From Planctomycetota bacterium (GTDB lineage: Bacteria > Planctomycetota > UBA1135 > GCA-002686595): a DNA stretch of 6,123 nt. The notes beneath the pieces are model-generated. The model saw only the letters and a program-made list of their open reading frames with translations, made no database searches and was not told the origin of the DNA. The translations under genes were made by a program, and so were the position numbers. Of this stretch, positions 1 through 5,637 are shown piece after piece. Numbering within the stretch: the stretch's first letter is position 1; the number at the start of each line of letters is the position of its first letter. The DNA lies in contig JAJDES010000519.1 of assembly GCA_029259675.1 (NCBI GenBank), forward strand, positions 1 to 6,123, given 5' to 3'.

Positions 1-1813
1 CCTGCTGCGCTACGTGCTCCCCAAGCACTTCCCGCAGCGCGGAGTGCAACAAGTGTGTTGCCGTGTGGTTGCGTTGCGTCGGCAATCGATGCGCACGGTC
101 GACCTTGCAGTCGGCTGCGTCTCCGGCACTGGGCTCGGACCCCGACAGTTCGCCCAGGTGAACAATAACCGCACCCATTTTCTTGGTGTCGTCCACTCGA
201 AAACTCCAACGGCCCTCGGGATCTTCAATAACTCCGCGATCGCCGATTTGGCCGCCGGATTCGGCATAGAACGGACTGCTGGCAAGAATCAAAAGTGCCG
301 GGTCCTCGCCTATGACGCGCACGACTTTCGAACGTCCCGCAAGACTGGCCTCGAAATCCTTGGCGCTCAAGGATTCCAAATTCGGGTGGTACGTCGAAAT
401 CGTGGGCGACAATCCTTCCAAGTCCTCGGCGCTCAGCAATTGCTTGAACGCGCCTTCGCTGCGACTGGCATTGCGGTGCTCCGTTTCGGCCCGTTCCCAA
501 CCGCTCGCGTCGAGTTTGAGATCGCGCTCGCGCGCCATCAGCTCAACGAGATCGCGCGGGAAGCCATAGGTGGCGTAAAGCTCGAATGCGTCTTCACCTT
601 TGAGCGTGTCCGCCTTGGCTTTGGCCACAGAGTCCGCCAAGCGGTCGAATTGAATGATGCCGCGCCCTAGGGTTCTGCCGAAGGACTCCTCCTCCTTGCG
701 CACAATCAATTGCAAATGCTCGATACGCCCCGAAATCTCGGGAAAGGCCTGGCCCAGCACATCGGCAACAGCCGGAATGACTTCAAAGAGGAAGGGCTCT
801 TCCATGCCCAGGGCTTGGCGCCCATAACGTGCCGCGCGCCGGAGCAAGCGACGCAACACATAGCCGCGCCCGGTGTTGCTGGGAAGAGCACCGTCCGCAA
901 GAGCGGAGGATACCGCCCGCATGTGATCGGCGATTACGCGGAAGGCGATGTCACGGGTTTCGTCTTCCCCGTAGGTCTGTCCGCTCAGCTCACCGATGCG
1001 AGCGAAAATGGGTGCAAACAGGTCCGTGTCATAATTGGAGTGCACACCCTGGAGCACGGAAAGCACGCGCTCGAAGCCCATCCCCGTATCCACATGCTTG
1101 GCCGGCAACTCCTTGAGCGAGCCGTCGCCAAGACGGTTGTATTGCATGAACACGAGATTCCACAGCTCGATGAAGCGCTCGTTGCCCGCATTGACCCCGA
1201 GTTCGGGATTGGCACCTAGCAGGGGTTCGGTAACGGCATCGCCGCGATCAATGTGAATTTCCGAGCACGGCCCGCAGGGGCCCGTTTCGCCCATTTCCCA
1301 AAAGTTGTCGCGTCGATCGAAGCGCAGCACATGGGCCGGATCGATATTGGTTTCCTTGAGCCAAATCGCTTCCGCCTCTTCATCGGCAGGTAGTCCATCG
1401 GTCTTGTCCCCACTGAACACGGTGACCCACAGTCGCTCCTTGGGCAATTTCCAAACTTCAGTCAGAAGTTCCCAAGCCCAAATGATGGCATCGCGCTTGA
1501 AGTAGTCCCCAAAGGACCAGTTGCCCAGCATTTCAAAGAAGGTGTGGTGATAGGTGTCCACGCCCACTTCCTCGAGATCGTTGTGCTTGCCGGAAACGCG
1601 AATGCACTTCTGCGTGTCCACGGCGCGCTTGTAGTCGCGGGTGCCTGTGCCCAAGAACACGTCCTTGAATTGATTCATCCCCGCGTTGGTGAACAAGAGC
1701 GTGGGGTCATCCTGGGGAAAAACGGGACCCGAGGGCAACTCGCGATGTTCGCGCTTGGAAAAGAAGTCGATGAATTGGCGCCGTACTTCGACAGCGCTGG
1801 GCTTGGAACTCAT
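1..1813 (-). CDS. alaS: Alanine--tRNA ligase, N-terminal 604 residues (3' end cut by window edge)
   Basis: Cytoplasmic class II synthetase that activates alanine with ATP, charges tRNA-Ala and clears mischarged Ser/Gly in its editing domain. Translating the complement from the ATG at 1813-1811 gives 604 uninterrupted codons to the window edge. The usual family length is about 870-880, so the end of the editing domain and the C-Ala domain lie outside. Visible landmarks: DPTLLFTNAGMNQFKDVFLG (residues 36-55), QKCIR and KHNDL (68-80), the catalytic-core segment HHTFFEMLGNWSFGDYF (89-105), GETGPCGPCSEIH (175-187), class II motif 3 DTGMGFERVLSVLQG (242-256), the tRNA-recognition and connecting region to about 460, the editing-domain motif YAESGGQIGDRG (516-527), and the zinc-site HTATH (583-587). 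The start fits the family N-terminus, but the Shine-Dalgarno is poor (AAGG only 2 nt from ATG). It follows recA after a 730-nt gap, so it probably has its own promoter. Identity is very secure. Confidence 0.98.
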   Translation of the reverse strand, partial: MSSKPSAVEVRRQFIDFFSKREHRELPSGPVFPQDDPTLLFTNAGMNQFKDVFLGTGTRDYKRAVDTQKCIRVSGKHNDLEEVGVDTYHHTFFEMLGNWSFGDYFKRDAIIWAWELLTEVWKLPKERLWVTVFSGDKTDGLPADEEAEAIWLKETNIDPAHVLRFDRRDNFWEMGETGPCGPCSEIHIDRGDAVTEPLLGANPELGVNAGNERFIELWNLVFMQYNRLGDGSLKELPAKHVDTGMGFERVLSVLQGVHSNYDTDLFAPIFARIGELSGQTYGEDETRDIAFRVIADHMRAVSSALADGALPSNTGRGYVLRRLLRRAARYGRQALGMEEPFLFEVIPAVADVLGQAFPEISGRIEHLQLIVRKEEESFGRTLGRGIIQFDRLADSVAKAKADTLKGEDAFELYATYGFPRDLVELMARERDLKLDASGWERAETEHRNASRSEGAFKQLLSAEDLEGLSPTISTYHPNLESLSAKDFEASLAGRSKVVRVIGEDPALLILASSPFYAESGGQIGDRGVIEDPEGRWSFRVDDTKKMGAVIVHLGELSGSEPSAGDAADCKVDRAHRLPTQRNHTATHLLHSALREVLGEHVAQQ

Positions 1814-2134
1814 GGCCTTGTCTGAATCGGATTCGTGGCTCGGCGCGTTTGGTGTTGCGCCGGCGATGAAATTTCTATGCGGATCGGCGTCCGGGGCCGC
1901 CCCATCTCGCCCGTACTTGTGCTTTTCGTGATTTCTACCCCGCAATCAGCAATTCCAGGGTCGGCCGCTCATTCGAAGAAGAAGGATTTTGACCCGCTCC
2001 GGCGAGACCTAGGCCGCGCGAACTTGGGCAACTCAACGGGATACCCTAGTGGTGATTCGGGGCAGGGGTTTTACACCGCCCATGGGCCCGATGCGAATGC
2101 AGCAGAGCACATGAAGCGCGGAGGGGTCCTTGAA

Positions 2135-2166
2135 CCCGGCTCGGACGCGAAACGCGCTGCGCCGGG
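2135..2166. repeat. Nested stem-loop in the recA-alaS gap
   Basis: CCCGGC (2135-2140) pairs perfectly with GCCGGG (2161-2166). Inside lies a second perfect stem, CGCG-AAA-CGCG (2146-2156). This is direct sequence pairing and could form in RNA from either strand. On the minus strand it would lie in a long alaS leader, about 320 nt before the start codon. In GC-rich DNA such stems arise by chance, so a functional role is unproven. Confidence 0.35.
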
Positions 2167-2191
2167 TGCATGCGTCATTCCCCCGCCGCAT

Positions 2192-2220
2192 CCGCCAGGC
2201 TACTTGCCTGCCATGGGCGG
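2192..2220. repeat. Stem-loop in the recA-alaS gap
   Basis: CCGC (2192-2195) and GCGG (2217-2220) enclose the perfect hairpin CAGGC-TACTT-GCCTG (2196-2210), with CCATGG (2211-2216) left unpaired on one side. It lies 25 nt from the nested stem at 2135-2166, so the two may belong to one folded RNA. No known RNA family is recognised. Confidence 0.35.
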
Positions 2221-2281
2221 GAAGCGCCGCGCGGGAAGTATGCACGCTGCGGCCCCCTGGGAGGATGGGACCACGGAATTA

Positions 2282-2298
2282 GCTCACAGAAGGCTCAC
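2282..2298. repeat. Direct repeat GCTCAC with 11-bp period
   Basis: GCTCAC occurs at 2282-2287 and again at 2293-2298, one helical turn apart; on the minus strand this reads GTGAGC-N5-GTGAGC. A weak promoter-like pair, TTGCCT-N18-GCTAAT on the minus strand (2281-2310 region), overlaps it, so it could be a regulator site for alaS or for an unrecognised transcript. Two hexamers are weak evidence. Confidence 0.2.
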
Positions 2299-2462
2299 TT
2301 CAGGCAATAGCGCGAAAGCTGCCAGATCAAGGGACTCCGCTCCCCGTTGCGATCTCCCGCTATTCAAAGGCTCGCCCGATTAACAAAGCCCAACATGCGC
2401 CCGGTGCAAGCACTCATTCGCGCCCAATGCAATGCCTCCGGCGCCAAGCGTGCAGTGGCTTG

Positions 2463-2521
2463 GGGCAACTGGCCCCCGGGTTCGCCCATGGGCGGCACCC
2501 GGGTAAATTCGGCCAGTGCCC
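2463..2521 (-). terminator. Long imperfect hairpin just downstream of recA, possible terminator
   Basis: Four stem segments stack in register. GGGC (2463-2466) pairs with GCCC (2518-2521), ACTGGCC (2468-2474) with GGCCAGT (2511-2517), CCCGGGT (2475-2481) with ACCCGGG (2497-2503), and CGCCC (2483-2487) with GGGCG (2490-2494). That makes 23 Watson-Crick pairs. They are interrupted by a bulged A (2467), a 7-nt bulge (2504-2510) and a small internal loop (2482 against 2495-2496). The structure starts 22 nt after the recA stop, where a terminator or 3'-end stabiliser is expected. No U tract follows in the minus-strand RNA, so it is not a canonical intrinsic terminator. It could instead mark an RNA 3' end, block exonuclease, or be a palindromic repeat element. 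The pairing is certain; the function is a guess. Confidence 0.5.
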
Positions 2522-2529
2522 TCGGCACA

Positions 2530-2540
2530 GTTCGCCGAAC
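2530..2540. repeat. Short perfect inverted repeat next to the recA stop
   Basis: GTTCG-C-CGAAC lies 3 nt beyond the recA stop codon. Its half-sites (GTTCG/CGAAC) match the core of the larger repeat upstream of recA at 3820-3837, but the spacing differs (1 nt against 4 nt between the same arms), so a shared binding protein is not implied. Confidence 0.3.
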
Positions 2541-2543
2541 GTC

Positions 2544-3719
2544 TTACTTCACGGAGGCTGCTGCGCGGCCCTTACTCTCGCCCTTGGTGGACGCCGCTGG
2601 CTTGCTGCCAGTCGTTTTGGCTGCATCCGCAGCGGCAGCGGCGACAGCTTCGTTCTCCGTCGCAGCCTTTTCATCGGGCGTCGGCGCCAGCGACTTGCGA
2701 ATGATGTTCTCGACGTCGAGGGCCAAGTCGGGGTTGTCGACTAGGAACTGACGCGCTCGTTCGCGGCCTTGACCGATACGGATTTCACCCTGCTCGGGAT
2801 GCTTGATTGAGAACCAAGTGCCCGACTTGATCACCGTGCCCTCGGTCAGTCCGAGGTCGATCAGGTCCCCTTCGCGACTGATGCCGATGTCGTAAAGGAT
2901 GTCGAATTCCACCTTGCGGAAGGGCGGTGCGATCTTGTTCTTGACGACGGTTACTTTCGTGCGGTTTCCAATGACCAAGTCGCCGCCTTTGATCTGGCCG
3001 ATGCGACGGATGTCCAAACGCACCGAAGAATAGAACTTGAGAGCGCGGCCGCCGGTGGTGGTTTCGGGGCTGCCGAACATGACCCCGATTTTTTCGCGAA
3101 TCTGGTTAATGAAGATGACCATGCAATTCGACTTGGCGATGGCACCGGTCAGCTTGCGCATGCTTTGGCTCATCAAGCGCGCGTGCAAGCCGACAAAGCT
3201 GTCGCCCATTTCGCCCTCGATTTCTGCTCGAGGAACCAAGGCCGCCACGGAGTCAACCACGACGACATCGACGGCATTGGAACGCACTAGGGCCTCGACG
3301 ATTTCGAGTCCCTGTTCGCCGTTGTCGGGCTGGCTGACGAGTAGATCGTCCAGCTTGACTCCCAATTTTCGAGCGTACGAGGGATCCAAGGCGTGCTCGG
3401 CGTCGACGAAAGCACAGATGCCGCCGGCGCGCTGGGCGTTGGCAACCACGTGCAAGGTCAGGGTCGTTTTACCGGAACTCTCCGGGCCGTAGATCTCAAC
3501 CACGCGGCCGCGCGGCAGGCCCTTGCCGCCCAGGGCCACGTCGAGGGAAATGGAGCTGGTGCTGATGCCTTGGATTCCGGCGCCCTGGGCCGCTTCGCCC
3601 AGACGCATGATCGAGCCCTTGCCGTAGCTCTTTTCAATTTCGGAGAGGGCCGCCACCAGGGCCTTGGACTTTTCGTTGCTGAGCTTGGTTTCGCCAGCCT
3701 TGGGTTGGGTCGGTTTCAT
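2544..3719 (-). CDS. recA: Recombinase RecA
   Basis: Forms ATP-dependent filaments on single-stranded DNA, drives homologous pairing and strand exchange, and stimulates LexA self-cleavage in organisms that have LexA. From the ATG at 3719 it encodes 391 residues; E. coli RecA has 353. Visible: Walker A GPESSGKTT (78-86), Walker B VVVVDSVAAL (152-161), loop 1 EIEGEMGDSFVGLHARLMSQ (166-185), INQIREKIGVMFG (205-217), loop 2 SPETTTGG (217-224), then ALKFYSSVRLDIRRIG (226-241) and the C-terminal IGQGRERARQFL (315-326). The frame is open to a GTG at 3809, but the ATG at 3719 gives the usual N-terminus (SNEKSKALVAALSEIEKSYG at 14-33). The Shine-Dalgarno is weak (GAGA about 5 nt away). The final 45 residues are Ala/Lys-rich low complexity ending basic, unlike the acidic E. 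coli tail. It lies after thpR with a 273-nt control region. Confidence 0.98.
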   Translation of the reverse strand: MKPTQPKAGETKLSNEKSKALVAALSEIEKSYGKGSIMRLGEAAQGAGIQGISTSSISLDVALGGKGLPRGRVVEIYGPESSGKTTLTLHVVANAQRAGGICAFVDAEHALDPSYARKLGVKLDDLLVSQPDNGEQGLEIVEALVRSNAVDVVVVDSVAALVPRAEIEGEMGDSFVGLHARLMSQSMRKLTGAIAKSNCMVIFINQIREKIGVMFGSPETTTGGRALKFYSSVRLDIRRIGQIKGGDLVIGNRTKVTVVKNKIAPPFRKVEFDILYDIGISREGDLIDLGLTEGTVIKSGTWFSIKHPEQGEIRIGQGRERARQFLVDNPDLALDVENIIRKSLAPTPDEKAATENEAVAAAAADAAKTTGSKPAASTKGESKGRAAASVK

Positions 3720-3735
3720 GATTCTCGTTGTCTTG

Positions 3736-3748
3736 CGGCCATTGGCCG
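3736..3748 (-). promoter_or_regulatory. Small hairpin close to the recA start
   Basis: CGGCC-ATT-GGCCG is a perfect 5-bp stem with a 3-nt loop, ending 16 nt upstream of the recA ATG, just before the region where the ribosome binds. It could limit recA translation initiation, but it is short enough to be chance. Confidence 0.25.
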
Positions 3749-3763
3749 GCTGGTTCGTGTCGG

Positions 3764-3783
3764 CGCCGGCTACAAAGCCGGCG
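3764..3783 (-). promoter_or_regulatory. Hairpin in the recA 5' leader
   Basis: CGCCGGC (3764-3770) and GCCGGCG (3777-3783) form a perfect 7-bp GC-rich stem with a 6-nt loop (UUUGUA in the minus-strand RNA), 44 nt upstream of the recA ATG. It could stabilise or attenuate the recA message. There is no U tract after it, so it is not a classical attenuator. Confidence 0.4.
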
Positions 3784-3819
3784 ATTGCATACCGAACCCC
3801 CCTCGGCACCCTCGGCCCA

Positions 3820-3837
3820 TCGTTCGCAAGCGAACGA
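3820..3837. promoter_or_regulatory. Inverted repeat upstream of recA, candidate SOS-type operator
   Basis: TCGTTCGC (3820-3827) and GCGAACGA (3830-3837) are perfect 8-bp arms around a 2-bp centre, about 100-118 nt upstream of the recA ATG and just downstream of a candidate -10 box. Operators of this symmetry in front of recA are typically LexA sites. Many LexA motifs are built from GTTC/GAAC half-sites: GAAC-N4-GTTC in Gram-positives and, as I recall, TGTTC-N4-GAACA in Verrucomicrobia. Here the layout is GTTC-N6-GAAC, which matches neither spacing exactly, so it may be a lineage-specific LexA site, another regulator's site, or a chance palindrome. Confidence 0.45.
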
Positions 3838-3860
3838 ATCCAGCCTTGAGCGCCGCTTCG

Positions 3861-3888
3861 ATCTTAGCTTTCGCCATTGCCCACTCAA
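3861..3888 (-). promoter_or_regulatory. Candidate sigma-70 promoter for recA
   Basis: On the minus strand, TTGAGT (3888-3883) and TAAGAT (3866-3861) are separated by 16 nt, each matching the -35 and -10 consensus at 4 of 6 positions. A start site around 3850-3855 would put the inverted repeat at 3820-3837 shortly downstream, a sensible position for repression. The match is modest and was found by eye. Confidence 0.3.
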
Positions 3889-3992
3889 GGGAGGTGCCTG
3901 CGACAAACGCGGATTGCTCAACTGCGCCTCTGGTTGCGGGAAATCTCGCCAAATTTTCTTGGACTCGGATTCCTGCCAAACCACAACCGAGC

Positions 3993-4634
3993 TCAAGTCT
4001 CGGCCACGAATGGGCGCGACCAACGTTCCCCGCTGCGCCTGCACCCGTCCGAACCCGTGCGCGCCTCCAGCAAACTCACGCGGTGAGGCTTCCACACCCC
4101 ACGCCAATTGTGCTGCAAAAATGCTTGCGGCCCGTGTCCGCCCCCACGAGCCCGGCGAGCCAAGGTGATGTGCGGCGTAAATTCGCGCTCGGCCTCGGCA
4201 TGGGAAATTCCAGCCCCGGCGGCAGCCTCCCGAGCCGTGCGAGCAAGCCTTGACAATGCCGAGGGTTCCGGGTCCCTCGCGCCCAACCAAAGCACCCGAG
4301 CAGCTCCCGTCGCCGGAAAGCTCCCCGCGGGACCCAATTCCAGCTCAAGGGGTCGCAGTAGTGCAGGATTGCGCCCGAAGCTCGCATCCAGCGAGAGCTT
4401 CAATCGCTCGATTTCCGCCTGGGACAAAGCGCCGTAGAAGGCCAACGTGAGGTGCAGACCAATGGCCGGCAAAATCCGGAAACCGCCCTGGCCCCCTGTT
4501 CTCAGCAACAATTGGCTAGCTCGCAGGCACAGGCCGCTTGCCAATCCATGCTCAAGCGGCAGCGCCAAATAGACGCTGGGCGGACGCGCGTTCCCACGCG
4601 AACCGAGCTCGGGGGCTTCGCGGACGCCGCTCAC
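3993..4634 (-). CDS. thpR: RNA 2',3'-cyclic phosphodiesterase (2H phosphoesterase, ThpR/LigT)
   Basis: Cytoplasmic 2H-family enzyme. Members hydrolyse RNA 2',3'-cyclic phosphates to 2'-phosphates, and in vitro some ligate tRNA halves through 2'-5' bonds. The two catalytic motifs of the family are both present: HLTL at residues 61-64 (in GLHLTLAFYG) and HITL at 155-158 (in FTPHITLAR). The C-terminus VSLLEARTGSDG (187-198) fits the family's last strand. Length is 213 aa against a usual 180-190. The excess is partly an N-terminal stretch of about 20 residues before the first strand VYLALPL (21-27). The start is a GTG, supported by GGGAG 7 nt upstream. It lies upstream of recA; in several bacteria, such as Deinococcus, ligT sits between cinA and recA, but no cinA is seen here. 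It is 103 nt downstream of the kinase gene. Its physiological substrate is unknown. Confidence 0.92.
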   Translation of the reverse strand: MSGVREAPELGSRGNARPPSVYLALPLEHGLASGLCLRASQLLLRTGGQGGFRILPAIGLHLTLAFYGALSQAEIERLKLSLDASFGRNPALLRPLELELGPAGSFPATGAARVLWLGARDPEPSALSRLARTAREAAAGAGISHAEAEREFTPHITLARRARGGGHGPQAFLQHNWRGVWKPHRVSLLEARTGSDGCRRSGERWSRPFVAET

Positions 4635-4641
4635 AGCTGCA

Positions 4642-4646
4642 CTCCC
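4642..4646 (-). promoter_or_regulatory. Ribosome binding site supporting the thpR GTG start
   Basis: GGGAG on the minus strand lies 7 nt before the GTG at 4634. It is the clearest Shine-Dalgarno sequence in the window and supports the longer 213-residue form of ThpR over an internal start nearer the first beta strand. Confidence 0.55.
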
Positions 4647-4737
4647 ACGCCATCAAGCGCAGCACGCTTCGGCCCCCGAGAGCCGTTCTTGCCCCACCGG
4701 AGGCGAAACACGATTGGGAACGTGCTCCGCAAGCGGA

Positions 4738-5637
4738 CTAGATCGTGATGAAGGAGTACAGCTCGTTGAAGCGGGCCTCTACTTCCGAGCGTCGGCGCGT
4801 TTGCAGCCCCTCGATCGAGAAGCCCTCCACACAGAAGGAGGCCGTCGCGGTTCCGTAAAGCATGGCCCTGCGCATGGTTTGCGGATCCGTGTTGCCGACT
4901 GAAGCCAAGTAGCCCATGAAGCCGCCCGCAAAGGAATCGCCGGCGCCGGTGGGATCGATAACCTTTTCAACCGGATACGCGGGCAGAGAGAAGTGCAAGC
5001 CCTCTCCGATCAGGAAGGCGCCGTGCTCCCCTTTCTTGAGAATGACCAAGCGCGGGCCCAACTCAAGAACTTTGCGCGCGGCCTGCAGCAGATTGTTCTC
5101 ACCCGTGAGCATCCGAGCTTCTTCGTCATTGAGAACCAAGCCGTCGATCTTGGTCAACAGCTCGCATAGCGAATCGCGCGCAATGTCAATCCACAGGTTC
5201 ATGGTGTCGGCGACAACCAATTTGGGATTGTTGAACTGCCCCAAGGCCTTCATTTGCAATTCGGGCGCTGCATTGGCCAGGAAGACAAAGTCGGAATTTT
5301 GATAACTGGTGGGCACCTTCGGATCAAAATGCTCAAACACATTCAGTTGGGTATCCAGCGTGTGGCGCGTGTTCCAATCCGCTTCATAGCGGCCGGCCCA
5401 GAAAAAGGTCTTGCCGTCGGCGACTTCGACGCCGGTGCAATCGATGCCCAACTTGCGCAGGCTTTCCAAATCCGTATCGGGAAAATCATTGCCGACAACC
5501 GCTACCAAGCCGACGTCCGTCAGGGCACTGGCCGCAGCGGCGAAGTGCGTGGCCGAACCACCCAAGCAACGCTCGCGCTTGTCATAGGGCGTTTCTACGG
5601 TGTCGAAGGCAACGGTTCCGGTAACGATCAGGGACAT
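4738..5637 (-). CDS. PfkB-family carbohydrate kinase (ribokinase-like), substrate unknown
   Basis: Cytoplasmic ATP-dependent kinase of the ribokinase/PfkB fold, expected to phosphorylate a sugar or nucleoside hydroxyl. 299 residues from the ATG at 5637, a normal family length (about 290-330). Seen in order: first strand SLIVTGTVAFDTVETP (2-17), the substrate-side GGSATH (26-31), VVGNDFPD (48-55), VVADTMNLWI (141-150), LNDEEARMLTGE (169-180), VILKKGEHGAFL (198-209), and the C-terminal signature DPTGAGDSFAGGFMGYLA (228-245), where D234 is the expected catalytic base. Residues that would fix the substrate cannot be assigned by eye; the DTMNLWI segment points to a bacterial subgroup usually annotated only as sugar or ribokinase-like kinase. 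No good Shine-Dalgarno is seen, but the N-terminus matches the family. Neighbours (a membrane protein upstream and thpR downstream) give no pathway. Confidence 0.93.
   Translation of the reverse strand: MSLIVTGTVAFDTVETPYDKRERCLGGSATHFAAAASALTDVGLVAVVGNDFPDTDLESLRKLGIDCTGVEVADGKTFFWAGRYEADWNTRHTLDTQLNVFEHFDPKVPTSYQNSDFVFLANAAPELQMKALGQFNNPKLVVADTMNLWIDIARDSLCELLTKIDGLVLNDEEARMLTGENNLLQAARKVLELGPRLVILKKGEHGAFLIGEGLHFSLPAYPVEKVIDPTGAGDSFAGGFMGYLASVGNTDPQTMRRAMLYGTATASFCVEGFSIEGLQTRRRSEVEARFNELYSFITI

Larger units (their letters stand above)
1814..2543. other. 730-nt recA-alaS intergenic region without a convincing gene
   Basis: This gap separates the recA stop from the alaS start, both on the minus strand. 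Open frames here (the longest is on the plus strand, 1835-2383, with a GTG start) have no recognisable motif, no clear ribosome binding site and a composition rich in Ala, Gly, Arg, Pro and Ser, as expected of chance ORFs in GC-rich DNA. I looked for tRNA, tmRNA, RNase P RNA and SRP RNA signatures on both strands and found none. What it does hold is inverted repeats: the long hairpin at 2463-2521, nested stems at 2135-2166 and 2192-2220, GGGGC-C-GCCCC at 1893-1903, and the palindrome GAAATTTC at 1868-1875. GCCATGGGC occurs three times (within 2078-2087, 2210-2218 and 2484-2493). It may be a structured alaS leader, an unrecognised small RNA, or degraded DNA. Confidence 0.6.
3720..3992 (-). promoter_or_regulatory. 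recA control region between thpR and recA
   Basis: These 273 nt contain no convincing gene. From upstream to downstream on the minus strand they hold a candidate promoter (3861-3888), an 18-bp inverted repeat (3820-3837) and two leader hairpins (3764-3783 and 3736-3748). The spacing suggests recA is transcribed from its own promoter, perhaps also receiving readthrough from thpR. I saw no clear terminator directly after thpR. Confidence 0.5.

Noticed and set aside
14..670. 218-codon plus-strand open frame
   Set aside because: It lies wholly antisense to the verified alaS frame and is a shadow of it.
2110..2150. GGGTTC-containing stretch resembling a tRNA T-arm
   Set aside because: The flanking bases do not form the 5-bp T stem, and no acceptor stem, D arm or anticodon arm fits around it on either strand.
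2033..2245. 70-codon minus-strand open frame in the recA-alaS gap
   Set aside because: GTG start, no ribosome binding site and no motif; it crosses both stem-loops of the gap.
2281..2305. CACAGAAGG stretch resembling the 3' P4 strand of RNase P RNA
   Set aside because: The partner conserved segment (GAGGAAAGTCCGGGC-like) is not present upstream on that strand.
1835..2383. 182-codon plus-strand open frame in the recA-alaS gap
   Set aside because: GTG start without a clear ribosome binding site, no recognisable domain, and an Ala/Gly/Arg/Pro-rich composition as expected of a chance frame in GC-rich DNA; it runs against all other genes and overlaps several hairpins.
2463..2521. Integron attC or REP-type identity for the recA downstream hairpin
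   Set aside because: The attC core (GTTRRRY and its partner) and the REP tetranucleotide head are absent, and no second copy is seen in the window.
3720..3809. Extension of RecA by 30 residues to a GTG at 3809
   Set aside because: The extension does not resemble RecA N-termini, passes through the leader hairpin at 3764-3783, and the ATG at 3719 gives the expected protein.
3770..3979. 69-codon minus-strand frame in the recA leader, containing a short form starting MAKAKIEAALKAG
   Set aside because: TTG start and no good ribosome binding site even for the internal ATG; the sequence overlaps the candidate promoter and inverted repeat. A leader peptide is possible but unsupported.
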